From positions 1,550,001 through 1,614,000 of the forward strand of contig NZ_JAPEMM010000001.1 in the NCBI RefSeq assembly GCF_026342735.1: a stretch of 64,000 nt of DNA. Direction: 5' to 3'. Source of the stretch: Streptomyces sp. NBC_00193. GTDB lineage: Bacteria; Actinomycetota; Actinomycetes; Streptomycetales; Streptomycetaceae. Shown here piece after piece: positions 60,310 through 64,000 of this stretch (within the stretch, counting starts at the first letter, position 1; every line of letters begins with the position of its first letter). Under the pieces are notes generated by a model. That model had not been told where the DNA came from. It saw only the letters and a program-made list of their open reading frames with translations, and made no database searches. Both the position numbers and the translations under genes were made by a program.

Positions 60310-60687
60310 TCACCTCGGATCGTCGTTGGGCATGACGGCGATCCGTTGGACGCGGCGGGAGGCGATCCCGGGCACGACCGAGTTGATCCTGAGGGTCACC
60401 GTCATCGTGATCGAGTCCCGCGTTACATCCGGCTGGATGACCGCTCCCTCCCGGAGACTCTCCGAGATCGCCGCCAGGCCCGCCGCCACCCCCTCGTCCG
60501 GATGGCGCGCTTCCACGCGTGCCGCCGTACGGGCGGCCGTCTCCGCCTGCTGCGTCACGTACGCGGTCCAGCCCAGCTGGATGCCGCCGAGCCCGACCAG
60601 GAGCAGGAAGGGCAGGAACCCGATGTACTCCAGGGCGACTTGGCCCCGGTCACGATCACCGTTGCGGATCGTGCGTATCCGGTTCAT
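60310..60687 (-). CDS. TadE-family minor pilin, copy 1
   Basis: 125 residues. GDRDRGQVALEYIGFLPFLLLVGLGGIQLGWTAYV is the TadE signature: Gly-Gln before a Glu-containing hydrophobic helix, and TQQAETAARTAARVEA follows as in other TadE proteins. The rest is a small extracellular domain. Seven bases separate it from tadA. Confidence 0.88.
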   Translation of the reverse strand: MNRIRTIRNGDRDRGQVALEYIGFLPFLLLVGLGGIQLGWTAYVTQQAETAARTAARVEARHPDEGVAAGLAAISESLREGAVIQPDVTRDSITMTVTLRINSVVPGIASRRVQRIAVMPNDDPR

Positions 60688-60688
60688 C

Positions 60689-61075
60689 TCAGTCCTCCTC
60701 CTGCTCGTTCAGGGAGCCGCCGTGGCCGGTGATGGGGACGCCTATGTCGAAGCCCGGGAACAGGACCCGGAGGTTCACCGTGGCCGTGGTCTTGTAGAGG
60801 TTTCCCGACGGCGTGCAGGTCACCTTGGGGGCGTCCCACCCGACGGAGATGTGCTTCAACCCGGCCGTCTCACACGCCTCGGGGCCGTGCAGGGCCCCCG
60901 CTCGCGCGGCCTCGTCGGCCGCGTTGCCCACCAGGGAGTACGCGTACCCGGTGAGCACGCACTGCCACACCGCCACCAGGATCAGCAGGATGTACGGCAG
61001 CATGCCGACGAACTCGAACGCCACCTGCCCCTGATCACCGCGGCCGCGCACCCGGTCCCGTCTCCGCCCGGACAC
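60689..61075 (-). CDS. TadE-family minor pilin, copy 2
   Basis: 128 residues from a GTG. GDQGQVAFEFVGMLPYILLILVAVWQCVLTGYAYSLVGNAADEAARAG again shows the TadE helix with Gln and Glu in place. Two later cysteines (PEACETAG, KVTCTPSG) can form a disulfide in the extracellular domain. Separated by 1 base from copy 1 and likely its partner (TadE/TadF). Confidence 0.88.
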   Translation of the reverse strand: MSGRRRDRVRGRGDQGQVAFEFVGMLPYILLILVAVWQCVLTGYAYSLVGNAADEAARAGALHGPEACETAGLKHISVGWDAPKVTCTPSGNLYKTTATVNLRVLFPGFDIGVPITGHGGSLNEQEED

Positions 61076-61078
61076 CCC

Positions 61079-62395
61079 TCAGCCCTCCCGCCCGCGCCGC
61101 GTCCACGGCCCGAGTGCGCCCCGGTCGCCCTTGCCGCGGAGTCTGGACACGGCACCGGAGCCCCGTACGGCCAGGGCCGCGCCGGGCTCGGCCGGCGGGG
61201 CGCCCGGGGCGTCCTGCGCCTCCGGGGCGGTCAGCAGCCCCAGCTCCCCCGCCACCGTCCACAGGGCCTGCTTGACCGTCGAGCGGTTGTCGAGGTCCTG
61301 TACGCGGCCCGCGTCGACGACGGCCTGGAGTTCCTTGAAGTTGGCCGGCACGGGGGTGCGTACCGACCGGGTCTTGGTGATCTTCTCGATCAGGGCGGGC
61401 TGGATCTCGGTCTGCTTGGACCATCGGTTGACGACCATGGTGGTCTCCTCCGCCTTCCTGACCTGGAGCCGTTCCCACATCCGGACCATCCGCTTGGCCG
61501 CACGTACCGCGACCACGTCGGGTGTGGTGACCAGGACGGCCACGTCCGCCAGTTCCACGGCCGCCGCGTTGGCGCCGGTCACCTGCGTGCCGCAGTCGAT
61601 GACGACCACTTCGTAGCGGGCGCGCAGGGCGGCGACGACGTGCCGGGCGGCCCGGTCGTCGACCTCCTCGCCCCGTTCGCCGTCGGCCGGGGCCAGGAGC
61701 AGCGCGAGGCCGGTGCGGTCGTCGTAGACCGCGTCCTGCAGCACCCGCGGGGAGATGTCCTGGATGCCGGCGAGGTCGGCGATGGAGCGGCGGAACTGCA
61801 CGTCGAGGTACGAGCCGACGTCGCCGGCCTGGAGGTCCAGGTCGACCAGGGCCGTACGCCGCCCGGCCGCGACCGCCGCCAGTGCGAACTGCACGGCCGC
61901 GAAGGTGGCGCCGACCCCGCCCTTGGCCCCGGTGACCGTGACCACCTTGCCGCCCGGGCCGCTGGGCAGTTCGGGGCCCCGGCCCAGGTGGCGGCGTACG
62001 CCCACGGACCACTGGGCGGCGGCCTGGACGCGGGCGGCGAGCTCCTCGTAGGCCAGGGGCAGGCCGATCAGGCCGCGGGCGCCGGAGTCCATGGCGGCGG
62101 AGAAGAGGGCGGGGCTCGCGTCGGAGGTGAGGAGGACGACGCCGACCGCGGGGAAGCGCAGGGCGACCTCGCGGATCAGCTCCAGGGCGGGGAGCGGACC
62201 GATCCGCTCGTGGACGAGGACCACCTCGGGCAGCTCGTCGATCGAATCGCTCGCGAGCCGGGCGAGGGTGTCGAGGAGGGAGGTGGAGTCGGGGACGGGG
62301 GCGGCCGGCTCGGCGCCCGGGAGCTGGCTGAGCAGGGTGGCGATGACGCGGGCGGACTCCGGGTCGCCGACCGCGGGGAGGATTCGGGTGGTCAT
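61079..62395 (-). CDS. tadZ: TadZ/CpaE pilus localisation ATPase
   Basis: 438 residues. A receiver-like domain (1-135) lacks a clear phosphoacceptor and is probably a pseudo-receiver. The MinD/ParA-type ATPase follows with deviant Walker A KGGVGAT (158-164), ALVDLDLQAGDVG and VVVIDCGTQVTG. In Tad systems this protein positions the assembly machinery. The last 60 residues are a Pro/Gly/Arg-rich tail. Confidence 0.9.
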   Translation of the reverse strand: MTTRILPAVGDPESARVIATLLSQLPGAEPAAPVPDSTSLLDTLARLASDSIDELPEVVLVHERIGPLPALELIREVALRFPAVGVVLLTSDASPALFSAAMDSGARGLIGLPLAYEELAARVQAAAQWSVGVRRHLGRGPELPSGPGGKVVTVTGAKGGVGATFAAVQFALAAVAAGRRTALVDLDLQAGDVGSYLDVQFRRSIADLAGIQDISPRVLQDAVYDDRTGLALLLAPADGERGEEVDDRAARHVVAALRARYEVVVIDCGTQVTGANAAAVELADVAVLVTTPDVVAVRAAKRMVRMWERLQVRKAEETTMVVNRWSKQTEIQPALIEKITKTRSVRTPVPANFKELQAVVDAGRVQDLDNRSTVKQALWTVAGELGLLTAPEAQDAPGAPPAEPGAALAVRGSGAVSRLRGKGDRGALGPWTRRGREG

Positions 62396-62402
62396 CGGCG
62401 CC

Positions 62403-63113
62403 TCACCGGTCCCCTTCGAGGGTGTAGAAGTGGTCGCCCGGGTTGGGCGCCGAGTCGGTGCCGGGTGCCACCAGGGCCAGGCGTACGTGCACCGCGAAGG
62501 ACTCGGCGTAGGCGACGCGCTGGGTGTCCTTGGTGGACAGGGCGAAGGTGATCGGGACGGCGTCGGTGGGGCTCTTCTTGTCGGCGTCCTTGTCCTTGGT
62601 GTCGAGCGGGGTGAGCTTGCCTACGTTGATGACGCGGGCGTTGGCCACCATGACAACGGCCTGGTCGGGGCCGTCCGGCTTCTTGCTCTTGAACGTGCCG
62701 ATGATGTTGACCTTGGCGCCGGGGGTGACCTTTCCGGCCACGCCCGTGGAGGCGTCGATCATGATCGCGATCTCCTGCTCCCCGGCCTGGAGCTTCGGCT
62801 TGTCGACGAACATGTCGTTCTGGAGGAGCGAGCCCTTCTTCAGGGAGGTGAGCGCCAGCTTGTCCTTGAGTACGCCCAGGTCGGTGACGGCGGTCTCGGA
62901 CAGCCACCGCTCGGGGACCGTGACTTCCTCGAACTGGCCGGCCGCCAGGGGGGTGTACGGGGCTATGTCGCCCTTCACCCGGTAGGCGACGACCTCGTTG
63001 CCGACCTTGGAGTTGACGTCTCCCATCACCACGAGGACTCCGCCGAAGGCGGCGAGGGCGCACAGGACCGACAGGATCAGCAGGATGACGCCGCGGCGCT
63101 GGCGTGAGTTCAT
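62403..63113 (-). CDS. cpaB: CpaB/RcpC pilus assembly protein (SAF domain)
   Basis: 236 residues with one N-terminal membrane helix (about 8-30, VILLILSVLCALAAFGGVLVVMG). The SAF-like domain begins VAYRVKGDIAPYTPLAAGQFEEVTVP, and a CpaB-type C-domain follows (EQEIAIMIDASTGVAGKVTPGAKVNIIGTF). In Gram-negative Tad systems it works with the secretin; there is no outer membrane here, so its role must lie in wall interaction. Seven bases separate it from tadZ. Confidence 0.87.
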   Translation of the reverse strand: MNSRQRRGVILLILSVLCALAAFGGVLVVMGDVNSKVGNEVVAYRVKGDIAPYTPLAAGQFEEVTVPERWLSETAVTDLGVLKDKLALTSLKKGSLLQNDMFVDKPKLQAGEQEIAIMIDASTGVAGKVTPGAKVNIIGTFKSKKPDGPDQAVVMVANARVINVGKLTPLDTKDKDADKKSPTDAVPITFALSTKDTQRVAYAESFAVHVRLALVAPGTDSAPNPGDHFYTLEGDR

Positions 63114-63152
63114 GGCCGTCTTACCTCGCCGTTCTTCATTCGTTCGGGCCGG

Positions 63153-64000
63153 TCAGTGTCTGGATCTGGATCTGGGGCCGAGCCGGTCCGCGGAGGTTCC
63201 CGCGGATGCCGCGGAGGGCGGCGGGGCCGGTGCGAGGAGCGGGGCGGCGCAGAAGCTGCAGCGGTCGCCGATGAGTTCGAAGCCGCACCAGCGGCATTCC
63301 TCGCGGCGGACCGAGGCGACGAGCTGGTAGAGCACGGAGGGGTCCGGGATGGCGGCCGCGAACTCCACCAGCTTCGGCGTGGCCCACCAGGCGGGCGAGT
63401 CGGCGGGCAGCGGGTTCTCCATGACGCCCTGGACCCGCCAGGCGGGGGCCAGGTCGGAGGCCACCCAGTCGGAGGTGAGCTGGCCGCGGGCGAAGGTGAG
63501 GTGGGTGGCGAAGTCGGGGCCCGGGGGGAGCGTGGCGCCGCCGCCGTGGGTTCCGCCGGAGCCCGAGCCCAGTTTGACCAGGTGCGGGGTCGGGTGGGCC
63601 AGTACGGCGAACTGGGCGTTCGGGGACCAGGACTTGGCGTGCGCCTTCAGCCCGACCGGCACCCGGTCCAGCTTGGCGACCGAGCCGAGCAGCGCGCCCG
63701 CGTAGATGTAGTGCGCGAGCAGGCGGGCGGCGGAGGCGAGGACGCCGGGGCTGAAGTCGCAGACGCTGAGCTGGCGCAGCTGACGTACCAGCAGGGCGGT
63801 GCCCAGCGGAGGGAGATCGACGTCGACGAGGGCGATCCGGTCGGTTTCCAGGATGGCCCGGACGGTGTGCAGGCGGCGGACGGCGGAGGCGCGGAGCCAG
63901 GAGGGCACGAGGACCACCAGGTGGCCGTGGCGCTCCAGCAGGCCGGCCGTCTGGGCGAGCGCGCCGTCGAGGTCGAGCTCCTCGGGCGGCGGCAGTACGG
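63153..64000 (-). CDS. Unknown protein with C-terminal zinc ribbon, first visible Tad-locus gene (partial)
   Basis: The frame stays open to the window edge, so the N-terminus is missing; an internal GTG at 63917 could also start a 254-residue form. About residues 200-235 of that form hold ECRWCGFELIGDRCSFCAAPL, two C-x-x-C pairs spaced for a zinc ribbon, near a disordered Pro/Ser end. The middle has TFARGQLTSDWVASDLAPAWRVQG. No family recognised. The 39-base gap to cpaB suggests one operon. Confidence 0.7.
   Translation of the reverse strand, partial: VLPPPEELDLDGALAQTAGLLERHGHLVVLVPSWLRASAVRRLHTVRAILETDRIALVDVDLPPLGTALLVRQLRQLSVCDFSPGVLASAARLLAHYIYAGALLGSVAKLDRVPVGLKAHAKSWSPNAQFAVLAHPTPHLVKLGSGSGGTHGGGATLPPGPDFATHLTFARGQLTSDWVASDLAPAWRVQGVMENPLPADSPAWWATPKLVEFAAAIPDPSVLYQLVASVRREECRWCGFELIGDRCSFCAAPLLAPAPPPSAASAGTSADRLGPRSRSRH

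Overview
The window is high-GC actinobacterial chromosome. Strong third-position GC bias, frequent GTG starts, leaderless-looking promoters and the gene content (spoIIE-type phosphatase, oxyR-ahpC-ahpD, DUF397/XRE/ATPase set, ECF42 sigma factor, Streptomyces-type Tad pilus) point to Streptomyces or a close relative. The left half reads as conserved core chromosome. From memory, fumC, a class A PBP and oxyR/ahpCD also lie near one another in S. coelicolor; this was not checked. I saw no rRNA, tRNA, CRISPR array or intact insertion sequence.

Layout. 0-8 kb: tail of a class II fumarase-like gene, a DUF402 protein, a GAF/PP2C/ATPase signalling phosphatase, a class A penicillin-binding protein, an SPFH protein overlapping a ribbon-helix-helix regulator, and a secreted cyclophilin. 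8-13 kb: a DUF2079 membrane protein, then a PadR regulator overlapping an FtsX-type ABC exporter. 13-16 kb: the peroxide-stress divergon oxyR / ahpC-ahpD. 16-24 kb: an AI-2E-family membrane protein with two tandemly duplicated membrane-anchored proteins, a lytic transglycosylase, a PhoH/PIN ATPase, a cis-prenyltransferase, an aldo-keto reductase and a DUF192 protein. 24-34 kb: a SUKH protein, an orphan sugar-binding lipoprotein, secreted proteins, a NodB deacetylase, an L,D-transpeptidase lipoprotein, a TetR/MFS efflux pair around an unusually large nested dyad, and an SGNH hydrolase.

34-39 kb is accessory and decayed: an unknown CxxC protein overlapping a 43-residue membrane peptide, a VOC protein, then about 2.7 kb of HNH endonuclease remnants interleaved with two related short membrane-protein genes. 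39-51 kb is a patchwork of small regulated units: gamma-carbonic-anhydrase-like protein, TetR with twin operators, a secreted collagen-like/SH3 protein, an APC permease, a DGPF/ECF42 pair with its own promoter, an HxlR divergon, and a junction of two truncated genes (ATP-grasp start next to a TauD-type dioxygenase end).

51-64 kb: an anti-sigma-type ATPase / XRE-DUF5753 / DUF397-like set, then one long leftward Tad (Flp) pilus locus running off the window: CpaB, TadZ, two TadE, TadA, TadB, TadC, an embedded NarL-type two-component system, the Flp pilin with its own candidate promoter, a TadG-like protein, a lipoprotein and an OmpA-domain protein. No prepilin peptidase is in view.

Many small units here consist of a regulator, its palindromic operator and a divergent or overlapping target. 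The operator calls are direct sequence observations; which regulator binds each is inferred from position.
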